DNA of 44,233 nt from Desulfobacteraceae bacterium (lineage in GTDB: Bacteria; Desulfobacterota; Desulfobacteria; Desulfobacterales; Desulfosalsimonadaceae), in assembly GCA_003599885.1 (NCBI GenBank), contig QZKW01000015.1, forward strand, positions 1 through 44,233, written 5' to 3'. Shown here piece by piece: positions 17,881 through 25,211 of the stretch (positions are counted from its first letter, which is position 1; each line of letters starts with the position of its first letter). The notes beneath the pieces were generated by a model. It searched no databases and was not told the origin of the DNA. It saw nothing but the letters and a program-made list of their open reading frames with translations. Position numbers and translations under genes: made by a program.

Positions 17881-19572
17881 TTACTCTGCTTTCCAAAGGG
17901 GTGTACCGGGTGATTCAGCCATGATTTTTTCCTGCGCGCCCAGCAGGGTTTTATATCCGCCGCTCAGGTTTCTGGCGTTAAATCCTTTTTGGGACAGAAT
18001 GCGATACCCGACATATCCTCGAAGTCCGATGGCGCAGAACAGAATATAATTTTTTTCCGGATCAAGCTCAGTCAGCCGGTCCCGGAGTTCGGGTAGCGGA
18101 ATATGCATTGCATTTGCAATAGCGCCGACTTGTTTCAATTCATCATTATTTCTCAGGTCGATCAGCACATCCGTACCGGGATCCAGATCAAACAATTCGT
18201 TCCAGTTAATGTTGCGGACATCTCCTTTCAGGATATTCACGGCCACAAACCCCGCGATATTAACCGGATCTTTTGCTGAAGAATATGGCGGCGCATAGGC
18301 CAGTTCCAGCTCCTCAAGATCATAGACGGTCATGGAACCATGAATGGCAGTGGCGAGGATGTCAATTCGCTTGTCCACTCCCTGCTTGCCGATAATCTGC
18401 GCGCCCAGAACCTTGCCGGAACTTGGTGAAAACAAGAGTTTGATAGCCATCATTTCCGCGCCAGGATAATAGGATGCATGAGATCCGGAATGTGTGTAAC
18501 TGACCAGAAACGGTATATTGTTGTTTTTTAAAAACCGCTCGTTGGCGCCAGTGGATGCCACCGTCAGCTCAAATATTTTTACTACCGAGGTGCCAAGCGT
18601 GCCTCTAAAAATACTGCTTCGACCCATAACGTTGTCCGCTGCAATCCGGCCCTGCTTGTTGGCCGGGCCGGCCAAAGCCGTCATCGCCGAAAAACCGGTA
18701 CCGTAATCCGTAACTTCCACGGCATCACCCACTGCATAAATGTCCGGATCGGATGTCTGCATGGTGGCGCTGACGCGAATCCCGCCCTTGGGGCTGATGT
18801 TAAGCTCCGCCTCCCTGGCCAGCCGGTTTTCCGGTTTGACGCCGATGGACAGAATCGCAAGATCACAGTCAAGTTCCCTTCCCGCATCCGTATGCGCACG
18901 GAGTTTTCCATTCACTTGCGAGAATGATTGAATGCCTTCACCGAGTAAGCATGCCACATTTTTTTCCTTAAGATGGGCAGACAGGAAACTGGCCATTTCA
19001 TTATCCAGAGAGGGCATCACCTGATCCGATTTTTCGACAATTGTAGTCTTGACCCCCCGAATGACCAGGTTTTCAGCCATCTCAAGACCGATAAAACCGC
19101 CGCCCACCACCACTGCTGTTTCCGGTTTTTGCTCGTCCACGAACTTTTTGATCCGATCGGAATCAGGAATATTTCGCAAATTAAATATGTTGTTACAATG
19201 GATGCCTTCAATGGACGGTACAAAGGGTTCAGCGCCCGGAGACAGGATGATTTTGTCGTAAGGTTCATGGTAAGTTTCACCGGTTTGAACATGGCGCACT
19301 GCCACCCGTTTATTTTTACGGTCTATCGCGGTCACTTCCGTAAACACTCGGATATCAATGTTATACCGTTTTTTAAACGCATCCACGGTTGTTACAAACA
19401 GACTGTCCCGTTTTTTGATGACTTCGCCGATGTAATACGGCAACCCGCAGTTGGCGAAAGAGATGTATTCTCCCCTCTCAAACAGAATGATTTCCGCATT
19501 TTCATTCAACCGCCTGGCCCTGGCAGCAGCTGTTGCGCCGCCGGCAACCCCTCCAATAATTAACAGTTTCAT
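17881..19572 (-). CDS. CoA-disulfide reductase with rhodanese domain
   Basis: A 563-residue FAD/NAD(P)H flavoprotein of the CoADR-RHD group, which reduces CoA disulfide, CoA persulfide or polysulfide. The FAD motif GGVAGGATAAARARR opens the protein, and the single redox cysteine Cys42 sits in SFANCGLPYYIGE. VVVGGGFIGLEMAENL binds NAD(P)H and DIYAVGDAVEV is the second FAD contact. Residues from about 465 form a rhodanese domain with the complete loop CAIGLR (CxxGxR), so sulfur transfer between the two centres is plausible. GAGGAGG precedes the ATG. In a sulfur-metabolising anaerobe this fits sulfane-sulfur handling. Confidence 0.93.
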   Translation of the reverse strand: MKLLIIGGVAGGATAAARARRLNENAEIILFERGEYISFANCGLPYYIGEVIKKRDSLFVTTVDAFKKRYNIDIRVFTEVTAIDRKNKRVAVRHVQTGETYHEPYDKIILSPGAEPFVPSIEGIHCNNIFNLRNIPDSDRIKKFVDEQKPETAVVVGGGFIGLEMAENLVIRGVKTTIVEKSDQVMPSLDNEMASFLSAHLKEKNVACLLGEGIQSFSQVNGKLRAHTDAGRELDCDLAILSIGVKPENRLAREAELNISPKGGIRVSATMQTSDPDIYAVGDAVEVTDYGTGFSAMTALAGPANKQGRIAADNVMGRSSIFRGTLGTSVVKIFELTVASTGANERFLKNNNIPFLVSYTHSGSHASYYPGAEMMAIKLLFSPSSGKVLGAQIIGKQGVDKRIDILATAIHGSMTVYDLEELELAYAPPYSSAKDPVNIAGFVAVNILKGDVRNINWNELFDLDPGTDVLIDLRNNDELKQVGAIANAMHIPLPELRDRLTELDPEKNYILFCAIGLRGYVGYRILSQKGFNARNLSGGYKTLLGAQEKIMAESPGTPLWKAE

Positions 19573-19623
19573 TCAAGTTCCTCCTCGCAGTGTTTTTCAC
19601 ATTGGACATGTATATGGATAGAT

Positions 19624-20232
19624 TCAGATGTCTTTTTTATCATCAGTCAAATCCTTCAGCACCAGGCCCTCGCCCGGATAAACCGCTCTTTCAGAAACCG
19701 GGGTTGGCGTCATAACCACCGGCCAGCAGCCGGGAACGGGCTCTGCCCCTTCCTTAGCTGCCTGTGATGGATGACGGTCCTTCATTTGCGGGTATTTGCG
19801 TAAATCCACGGCCTGGATCTGCACACTAAACTCTACCGGAATATGATTGGGGTCAAATGAATACACCGAATGGATAAATCCGTGATCCATGACTTCGGAA
19901 ATCCAGAAACCGGCGGCCATTATCCGGTCGCGAAGAGTCCAAAGCATTTCCGCATCCGTCACCCCTAAAGACACGTGATCAAAGCAAAAAGGCCCCTTCA
20001 CCGGAACCCCATGATCTTTTTCAGGAATCGGCGCGACATCCGGCCATTCAAAAAAAGCGATCATATCTGTTTCGGAGAGTTCAAAAAAATAATGCCGGTA
20101 GCGATGGTCGCCGATACCCGCGATCAAGCGAAGTCCAAGCAGGTCCCGCCAGTAACGGATGGTGGTGTCCATATCCCTGGTGGCGAACGCCAGATGATTG
20201 ATTCCGTTAAACGTTATCCGGTTAACGTTCAT
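19624..20232 (-). CDS. VOC-fold (glyoxalase/dioxygenase-like) protein
   Basis: This protein of about 202 residues has the vicinal-oxygen-chelate fold. Metal ligands are visible as NHLAFATRD (His), FDHVSLGV (His) and PVEFSVQI (Glu), with IRYWRDLLGL typical of the first module. The C-terminal 45 residues are an extra tail. The start at 20232 has AGGGG in front; in-frame ATGs five and seven codons upstream are possible. The substrate is unknown; glyoxalase-like, lyase and ring-cleaving activities all occur in this superfamily. It ends 51 bp before the CoA-disulfide reductase gene. Confidence 0.85.
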   Translation of the reverse strand: MNVNRITFNGINHLAFATRDMDTTIRYWRDLLGLRLIAGIGDHRYRHYFFELSETDMIAFFEWPDVAPIPEKDHGVPVKGPFCFDHVSLGVTDAEMLWTLRDRIMAAGFWISEVMDHGFIHSVYSFDPNHIPVEFSVQIQAVDLRKYPQMKDRHPSQAAKEGAEPVPGCWPVVMTPTPVSERAVYPGEGLVLKDLTDDKKDI

Positions 20233-20331
20233 AGTCGCCCCTATCATCCCCATTAATGAACGAATGCATTATTAAAAACAATTCTATATTTGACAAATTA
20301 CGACGGACAGGTACAAAAGTCAAATTACAGC

Positions 20332-20360
20332 ATGACATCCTGATTAATGTTTAGGATAAT
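20332..20360 (+). promoter_or_regulatory. Promoter of the DUF3783 gene
   Basis: ATGACA and GATAAT are exactly 17 bases apart, each five of six matches to the sigma-70 consensus. The start site would lie about 45 bases before the ATG at 20412. A second, weaker pair (TTGACA at 20290, TACAAA at 20312) lies upstream. Confidence 0.65.
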
Positions 20361-20411
20361 GAAAGGAAAGACATTAATTTCGTTAAAAGATTTCTATTCG
20401 GAGGAGCAGCC

Positions 20412-20822
20412 ATGAGCTTAAAAGTCGTCGGAGAGTCAAAAAAGCGGATGTACGGGCCAAGAGGCCTGATCGTGTGCGGATTTTCATCAGAAGAACGAAC
20501 AGCCGTCAAAAACCTTTTCGAATCAACAACTTTCAATCAGGTGCCGGTGGTGTTCTCAACCGATTCGGACCGACAGGTCCAGGTCAAGGATTTACTGGCA
20601 AGAAATCATCATTCGGGTGCGGACCAGTCCTGTTCCCTGGAATGCGCAATCATCATGTCCGGCGTAACCGAACAGGAACTGCATTTTATCATGGCCGAAT
20701 ACAAGAAAACCGGCCTGCCCAAACCCCTGTGGGCCACACTCACGCCCACGTCAGAAAACTGGACCATCGAGGCTCTGATCACTGAACTGGCCAGCGAGCA
20801 CAGACAAATAGGGCATCACTGA
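20412..20822 (+). CDS. DUF3783 domain protein
   Basis: A 136-residue soluble protein with a C-terminal DUF3783-like segment from about residue 80 (VTEQELHFIMAEYKKTGLPKPLWATLTPTSENWTIEALITEL). The family has no known function. Residues 15-75 look like a small alpha/beta fold (GLIVCGFSSEERTAVKNLF). GGAGGAGC precedes the ATG. It is a single plus-strand gene between the VOC and yedF genes and converges on yedF with five bases between the stop codons, so a link to selenium or sulfur metabolism is only positional. Confidence 0.75.
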   Translation: MSLKVVGESKKRMYGPRGLIVCGFSSEERTAVKNLFESTTFNQVPVVFSTDSDRQVQVKDLLARNHHSGADQSCSLECAIIMSGVTEQELHFIMAEYKKTGLPKPLWATLTPTSENWTIEALITELASEHRQIGHH

Positions 20823-20827
20823 AGTGA

Positions 20828-21424
20828 TCAAAGATTGATCACCTTGTCCGCCAACTGCATGGCTGTCACAATATCCAGCATATTGGTGGTTTCGCCCACC
20901 TGTTTGGCGTCCAGCAGATTGAAATAGGTCAGGCATGTGCCGCAAACCATAATGGTCACACCGGCTTGGGCGATGTCCTGTAAATCCGGCAGCGTGTCAG
21001 CGCCTGACACCGTCAGCTTGACACCGTTGTTGACAAACACCAGCCGCCACAGTTCGGGACCCATTTCTTTCAATGTCTTGATAAAACTGATCATGAGCTT
21101 CTGGCCCAGAATATCATCGCCATATCCGATGCGGTCGGTGGCCACCATTATCATGATCTTCTGGGTGCCGGAATTTGAGGTTTTATCTGACAAAGGTTTA
21201 GACGATGTATTATGGCCCCGTGTTCCGGTGATGCGGAAATCAGGCCCTTCCGGCGTTACCGACGACTGATAAGACCGGGATTCTAAAAATCGGGTGACAT
21301 TTTGACGTGCGGCGTCATTGTCGACAAGGATTTCCATTTCTGACGGATTATCGTTTTCAATGGCCTGTTTTGCCGCGAGAACAGGTGCCGGACACGCCAG
21401 TTTACGGGCGTCAATTATTTTCAT
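20828..21424 (-). CDS. yedF: Selenium metabolism protein YedF (TusA + DsrE-like)
   Basis: This 198-residue protein matches the YedF family of selenium metabolism. Residues 1-70 are a TusA/SirA-type domain with the CPAPVLAAKQAIE motif, whose Cys10 would be the sulfur or selenium carrier. Residues from about 88 form a DsrE-like domain ending in CGTCLTYFNLLDAKQVGETTNMLDIV, with conserved cysteines. The fusion is found in bacteria that make selenoproteins or selenium-modified tRNA. GGGAGG precedes the ATG. It diverges from a LysR regulator of the selenium-associated type, which supports the assignment. Confidence 0.92.
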   Translation of the reverse strand: MKIIDARKLACPAPVLAAKQAIENDNPSEMEILVDNDAARQNVTRFLESRSYQSSVTPEGPDFRITGTRGHNTSSKPLSDKTSNSGTQKIMIMVATDRIGYGDDILGQKLMISFIKTLKEMGPELWRLVFVNNGVKLTVSGADTLPDLQDIAQAGVTIMVCGTCLTYFNLLDAKQVGETTNMLDIVTAMQLADKVINL

Positions 21425-21495
21425 GAAGTCCTCCCAGTATTTTAATGATTGCTGTTTAATTTCGCTAAATATATATTATCATATTCAATAATTCA

Positions 21496-21535
21496 AATTG
21501 CAAATTTCAATAGGAAATGGAATTGCAATTGAAAT
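21496..21535. promoter_or_regulatory. Candidate LysR operator between yedF and lysR
   Basis: AATTGCAA occurs twice, at 21496 and 21521, exactly 25 bases apart. Overlapping this, ATTTCAAT (21504-21511) and ATTGAAAT (21528-21535) form an inverted repeat with a 16-base spacer. Symmetrical AT-rich sites of this kind between a lysR gene and its divergent target are typical autoregulatory operators. Confidence 0.5.
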
Positions 21536-21568
21536 AATTAATACAACAGGCATTCAGGCGGGCACCAC

Positions 21569-22468
21569 ATGGACATATGGCATCTCCAGGTTTTTCAAAA
21601 AGTAGTTGAAATGAAAGGGTTTTCAAATGCGTCCAAGGCCGTCAGCCTGACCCAGCCCACCATCAGCAGCCACATAAAAGAACTGGAATCCTATTATGGC
21701 TGCAAGCTCCTCGACCGGCTTGGAAAACAGGCCCTGCCCACCAGGGCCGGCGAACTGCTTTATGCGTATGCGGGCAAACTCATCTCCCTGTTTGCGGAAA
21801 CCGAAACCGCTATGGCCGAATTTACCGGCAACATCAGCGGTCGCCTGGTCATGGGCGGCAGCACCATTCCCGGCAGCTATATTCTCCCCCGCGCCATCGG
21901 CCAATTTGTCAAGCAATACCCGGATGTCAATATCACCGTGATTGTCGGCGATACGGATCAAGTCATCGAAGAAATTTTAAATTTCCGGAGCGAGTTCGCC
22001 GTGGTGGGCGCTAAAACCGATTCACACAAAATTGATCAGCAAAAGCTGATTGAAGATGATATGCGTCTGATTGTTCCTGCCGGCCATCCATGGGCTGATA
22101 AAAAACAGGTGACCCTTGACATGCTGATGTCCGAGCCTTTTATCATCAGGGAACACGGTTCCGGCACCCTTCAATCCATTCAGAAAAGCCTTTCCCACAG
22201 CAACAAAGAGATTTCGTCCCTGAATGTCATTGCAGAGCTGGGCAGCACCGCAGCGGTGATCCAGGGGATTAAAAACCATGTCGGCATTTCGATTCTGTCC
22301 CCGATCGCGGTAGCAGAAGAACTGGCCGCAGGATCCCTCAAGGCTCTTACCATTAAAAATGTGGACCTCAAACGCCACTTTTATCTGACGACTCACAAAG
22401 ACCGTACGCCTTCCCCCCTATGCCGGGAATTTATCCGTTTTCTCGAACAATACCTTCAGCGGCCTTAA
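21569..22468 (+). CDS. LysR-family regulator, selenium-metabolism associated
   Basis: A 299-residue LysR-type regulator. The N-terminal winged helix-turn-helix is clear (MDIWHLQVFQKVVEMKGFSN, then AVSLTQPTISSHIKELE). The co-inducer domain follows (GRLVMGGSTIPGSYILP onward), ending near LTIKNVDLKRHFYL. MDIWHLQVF with early SNASKAVSLTQP is the style of the LysR subgroup found with YedF and selenium genes. The gene is divergent from yedF across 144 bp carrying symmetrical repeats. The effector is unknown. Confidence 0.9.
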   Translation: MDIWHLQVFQKVVEMKGFSNASKAVSLTQPTISSHIKELESYYGCKLLDRLGKQALPTRAGELLYAYAGKLISLFAETETAMAEFTGNISGRLVMGGSTIPGSYILPRAIGQFVKQYPDVNITVIVGDTDQVIEEILNFRSEFAVVGAKTDSHKIDQQKLIEDDMRLIVPAGHPWADKKQVTLDMLMSEPFIIREHGSGTLQSIQKSLSHSNKEISSLNVIAELGSTAAVIQGIKNHVGISILSPIAVAEELAAGSLKALTIKNVDLKRHFYLTTHKDRTPSPLCREFIRFLEQYLQRP

Positions 22469-22844
22469 AATATATAACCTATTGACAATAAACAAAAAAA
22501 TGAAATAGAAAAAGCCAATTTTAGGACATCACCCCCCCTCCCCGGCAGTTACAAAAAAACCGCCAAAAAATAATTCATTTTTTAATTGACAAGCTATTCA
22601 CATGCGATCATATACGGGAAAAAACAACTATTTGTCGTTTATGCAACACAGGTGCTTTTTATGAAATTCCGGTTTACGTAGCAAAATAATATGAAGATAT
22701 TTTTGGCCCCAGATATGATGGCGCTTCACCATATGAATAGTGCATATAATTTTTTAAAAATGGTGGGCGCTTTTTTGTTGACGGCCGCACAATTCTGCGA
22801 CCGTTGGAATAACCCAGGCAGAATAAACTCCAAGGAGAAAATCA
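22469..22844. other. Gene-free leader upstream of the aminomutase operon
   Basis: This 376-base AT-rich stretch has no convincing gene. It contains a weak promoter-like pair (TTGACA at 22586, CATATA at 22609), a seven-codon frame (22661-22681, MKFRFT), and the terminator-like hairpin at 22721-22776. It does not resemble the lysine riboswitch: no L-box core sequence is visible. Confidence 0.5.
22721..22776 (+). terminator. Terminator-like hairpin ahead of the aminomutase gene
   Basis: The arm GCGCTTCACCAT (22721-22732) pairs with ATGGTGGGCGC (22760-22770), with one bulge and a wobble, and is followed by six T residues. It lies 250 bases after lysR and 69 bases before the aminomutase ATG. The left arm can also fold locally as ATGG/CCAT (22718-22732), which would compete with the terminator. 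It may be an attenuator or simply the lysR terminator. Confidence 0.45.
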
Positions 22845-24173
22845 ATGCAGCAGATAACGCCTGAAAATGAGCAATCTCCATTTTTGGAACAGGAAGACGA
22901 ACCTCCCAGTAGATGTCTCCATCGTGAGCTGAAGCTGAGACCCTCCTTTTTAATCCCTGATCGGCAGTTAACCCTTCCCTCATTCCCCCGCCAGATTCAG
23001 AAGGACGCTTTGACCAGAAAGCGTTCCTTTCGCAAACGGTTTTTTCCCGGCGTTACCGACAAACAGTGGAACAACTGGCAATGGCAGGTCCAGAACCGGA
23101 TCAGTACACCCACCCAGTTGAATCGCTTTTTGAAGCTTTCCAATGAGGAGCAAAGTGCATTTCACAACTTAAACGTCAAGATTCCGCTGGGTATCACACC
23201 TTATTATATGAGTCTGCTGCCTGCGGATGAACCGGACAATCCGCTCCGGCGAACGGTTGTTCCAACCGTGCATGAACTGTTCAAGGTACCTGGGGAAGCC
23301 AATGATCCCCTGAATGAAGAAGCCCAGAGCCTGGTGCCCGGACTGGTACACCGGTATCCGGACAGGGTGCTGCTGCTGCTGATCGATTTCTGTTCCGTGT
23401 ATTGCCGGTACTGCACCCGCGCCCGAATGATCGGACGAGGGAATATCCATGCCGGTGGCTTGCGGCTGGAGAAAGCCATTGAGTATATCAAAAACACCCC
23501 GACCATCCGGGATGTGCTCCTGTCCGGCGGTGATCCGCTGACCTTGAGTGACAAAAAACTGGACTGGGTGCTCTCCCAAATTCGGGCGATTCCCCATGTC
23601 GAGATCATCCGTATCGGCACCAAGGTTCCGGCGGTTCTTCCCCAGCGTATTACTCCCCAACTGGTGAAAATGCTGCGCAAATATCATCCCCTGTGGATGA
23701 GTCTGCATTTTACCCATCCGGATGAATGCACGCCCGAAGCCTATCGCGCAACCCGGTTGCTGGCTGATGCTGGAATCCCCTTAGGCTCGCAAACTGTCCT
23801 GCTCAAGGGCGTCAACGATACTGTGGAAACCATGAAAGACCTGATGCATCATTTGATGAAAATGCGGGTCCGGCCTTATTACCTTTACCAGTGCGATCCG
23901 GTGACCGGCACCAGCCATTTCAGGACGACTGTGGAAAAAGGCATGGAAATTATCCGCGGGCTCCGGGGCCATACCTCCGGATATGCAGTACCCAACTATG
24001 TGGTGGACGCTCCTGGCGGCGGCGGTAAAATTCCGGTCATGCCAAATTATGTCATGGGGCATCAGGAAAACGACCTCGTGTTATGTAATTATGAAGATAA
24101 AATTTTCCGGTATCCTGACAGCGTGGATAATTTTAATCAGTATCCGGATCAAGGGAGCATTCATGGCTGCTGA
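22845..24173 (+). CDS. kamA: Lysine 2,3-aminomutase-type radical SAM enzyme
   Basis: This 442-residue PLP- and radical-SAM-dependent enzyme most likely converts L-lysine to beta-lysine. The iron-sulfur motif is Cys183, Cys187, Cys190 (CSVYCRYC). Asp351 and Asp388 are 37 residues apart and Lys395 lies in DAPGGGGK. From established work on the Clostridium subterminale enzyme (C125/C129/C132, D293, D330, K337), the spacings are identical. The two aspartates bind the lysine side-chain amine there and are Lys and Asn in glutamate 2,3-aminomutase, so lysine is favoured. It has about 58 more N-terminal residues than that enzyme and is longer than EpmB. AAGGAG precedes the ATG. It heads an operon with two ATP-grasp genes. 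Confidence 0.92.
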   Translation: MQQITPENEQSPFLEQEDEPPSRCLHRELKLRPSFLIPDRQLTLPSFPRQIQKDALTRKRSFRKRFFPGVTDKQWNNWQWQVQNRISTPTQLNRFLKLSNEEQSAFHNLNVKIPLGITPYYMSLLPADEPDNPLRRTVVPTVHELFKVPGEANDPLNEEAQSLVPGLVHRYPDRVLLLLIDFCSVYCRYCTRARMIGRGNIHAGGLRLEKAIEYIKNTPTIRDVLLSGGDPLTLSDKKLDWVLSQIRAIPHVEIIRIGTKVPAVLPQRITPQLVKMLRKYHPLWMSLHFTHPDECTPEAYRATRLLADAGIPLGSQTVLLKGVNDTVETMKDLMHHLMKMRVRPYYLYQCDPVTGTSHFRTTVEKGMEIIRGLRGHTSGYAVPNYVVDAPGGGGKIPVMPNYVMGHQENDLVLCNYEDKIFRYPDSVDNFNQYPDQGSIHGC

Positions 24174-24206
24174 TCACACTTATTTCCTTTATTTTCAAAA
24201 GGATCA

Positions 24207-25211
24207 TTGATGAAGGTCGGCTTGGCATACGACCTGCGGGTGGATTATCTGGCAATGGGGTACAGCCGCCAGGAAACCGCAGAATTTGACCGGGAAGAAA
24301 CCATTCTTGCCATTGAAAGCGCACTTCAGGGAATGGGGCATGCCACAGACCGCATCGGCAATGCCTGGAAGCTCACCGAACGCCTGGTGAGGGGTGACCG
24401 CTGGGATCTGGTGTTTAATATCGCCGAAGGGCTTCACGGGATCGCCCGTGAAGCCCAGGTTCCGGCAATTCTGGATTTATACCAGATCCCCTATACGTTT
24501 TCAGACCCCGTTGTCATGGGTCTGACCCTGCACAAGGGAATGACCAAACACGTGGTCCGGGGACATGGTTTTCCCTCACCGGATTTCATGGTGGCTGAAT
24601 CAGCAACCGACACCGAAAAAATCGATTTTGCGCCCCCGTATTTCGTCAAGCCTGTGGCCGAGGGCACCGGAAAAGGCATCAGCGGCCAGTCCATCGTCCG
24701 GAATAAAGATCAGCTGGCCGAAGTCTGTGAAACATTGATCAACACCTTTCAGCAGCCGGCACTGGTGGAACAGTATCTTTCCGGACGGGAATTCACTGTG
24801 GGAATTGTGGGCACGGGCAATGACGCGCGCATCCTGGGAACAATGGAAGTTATTCTGCTGGAAAACGCGGAAAAAGGGGGTTACTCCTATGAAAACAAGG
24901 ACAAATATGAAGACCGGGTAGAATATCGTCTGGTAAAGTCTGAAGACGACCCGTCGGTGGCTGAGGCGGAAAAAATCGCCCTCGGTACCTGGCGGGCTCT
25001 GGGATGCCGGGACGGAGGAAGGACGGATTTACGATGCGACAGTGAAGGAAAGCCGTATTTTCTGGAAGTCAACCCCCTGGCCGGGCTGAATCCGGAACAC
25101 TCGGACCTGCCTATCCTGTGCCGCCATCTGGGTCTTCCCTACAATGAATTAATCGGGGAAATCTTTTTATCAGCCGCAAAGCGGGTAGACCGAACGGCCA
25201 GGAAGTCATGA
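24207..25211 (+). CDS. D-Ala-D-Ala-ligase-like ATP-grasp enzyme
   Basis: A 334-residue ATP-grasp ligase related to D-alanine--D-alanine ligase. It shows the N-terminal substrate region (FNIAEGLHGIAREAQVPAILDLYQIPYTFSD), the ATP-binding lysine segment (YFVKPVAEGTGKGIS), EQYLSGREFTVGI and the metal-binding end (RTDLRCDSEGKPYFLEVNPLAGLNPEHSDL). It should activate a carboxylate by ATP and form an amide, but it is unlikely to be the cell-wall Ddl because it sits between an aminomutase and an ATP-grasp/GNAT fusion and has no mur neighbours. AAAGGATC precedes the ATG. The next gene overlaps by four bases. Confidence 0.88.
   Translation: MMKVGLAYDLRVDYLAMGYSRQETAEFDREETILAIESALQGMGHATDRIGNAWKLTERLVRGDRWDLVFNIAEGLHGIAREAQVPAILDLYQIPYTFSDPVVMGLTLHKGMTKHVVRGHGFPSPDFMVAESATDTEKIDFAPPYFVKPVAEGTGKGISGQSIVRNKDQLAEVCETLINTFQQPALVEQYLSGREFTVGIVGTGNDARILGTMEVILLENAEKGGYSYENKDKYEDRVEYRLVKSEDDPSVAEAEKIALGTWRALGCRDGGRTDLRCDSEGKPYFLEVNPLAGLNPEHSDLPILCRHLGLPYNELIGEIFLSAAKRVDRTARKS

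Noticed and set aside
20824-20842. GTGATCA/TGATCAC hairpin between the convergent genes
   Set aside because: A real inverted repeat, but it has no T-run on either strand and overlaps the end of yedF, so I do not call it a terminator.
22661-22681. Seven-codon leader peptide (MKFRFT)
   Set aside because: Too short to support; there is only a weak AGGTG before it and no lysine-codon run that would explain attenuation.
22804-22820. Sigma-54-like GG-N10-GC element before the aminomutase gene
   Set aside because: Only the doublets fit; most consensus positions around them do not.
22469-22844. Lysine riboswitch
   Set aside because: Expected because of the lysine enzyme, but none of its conserved core sequence is visible.
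22715-22864. 49-residue frame overlapping the aminomutase start
   Set aside because: It lacks a ribosome site, overlaps the hairpin and runs into the true gene in another frame.
24207-25211. Cell-wall D-alanine--D-alanine ligase
   Set aside because: The fold matches, but there are no peptidoglycan genes nearby and the operon partners point to another substrate.
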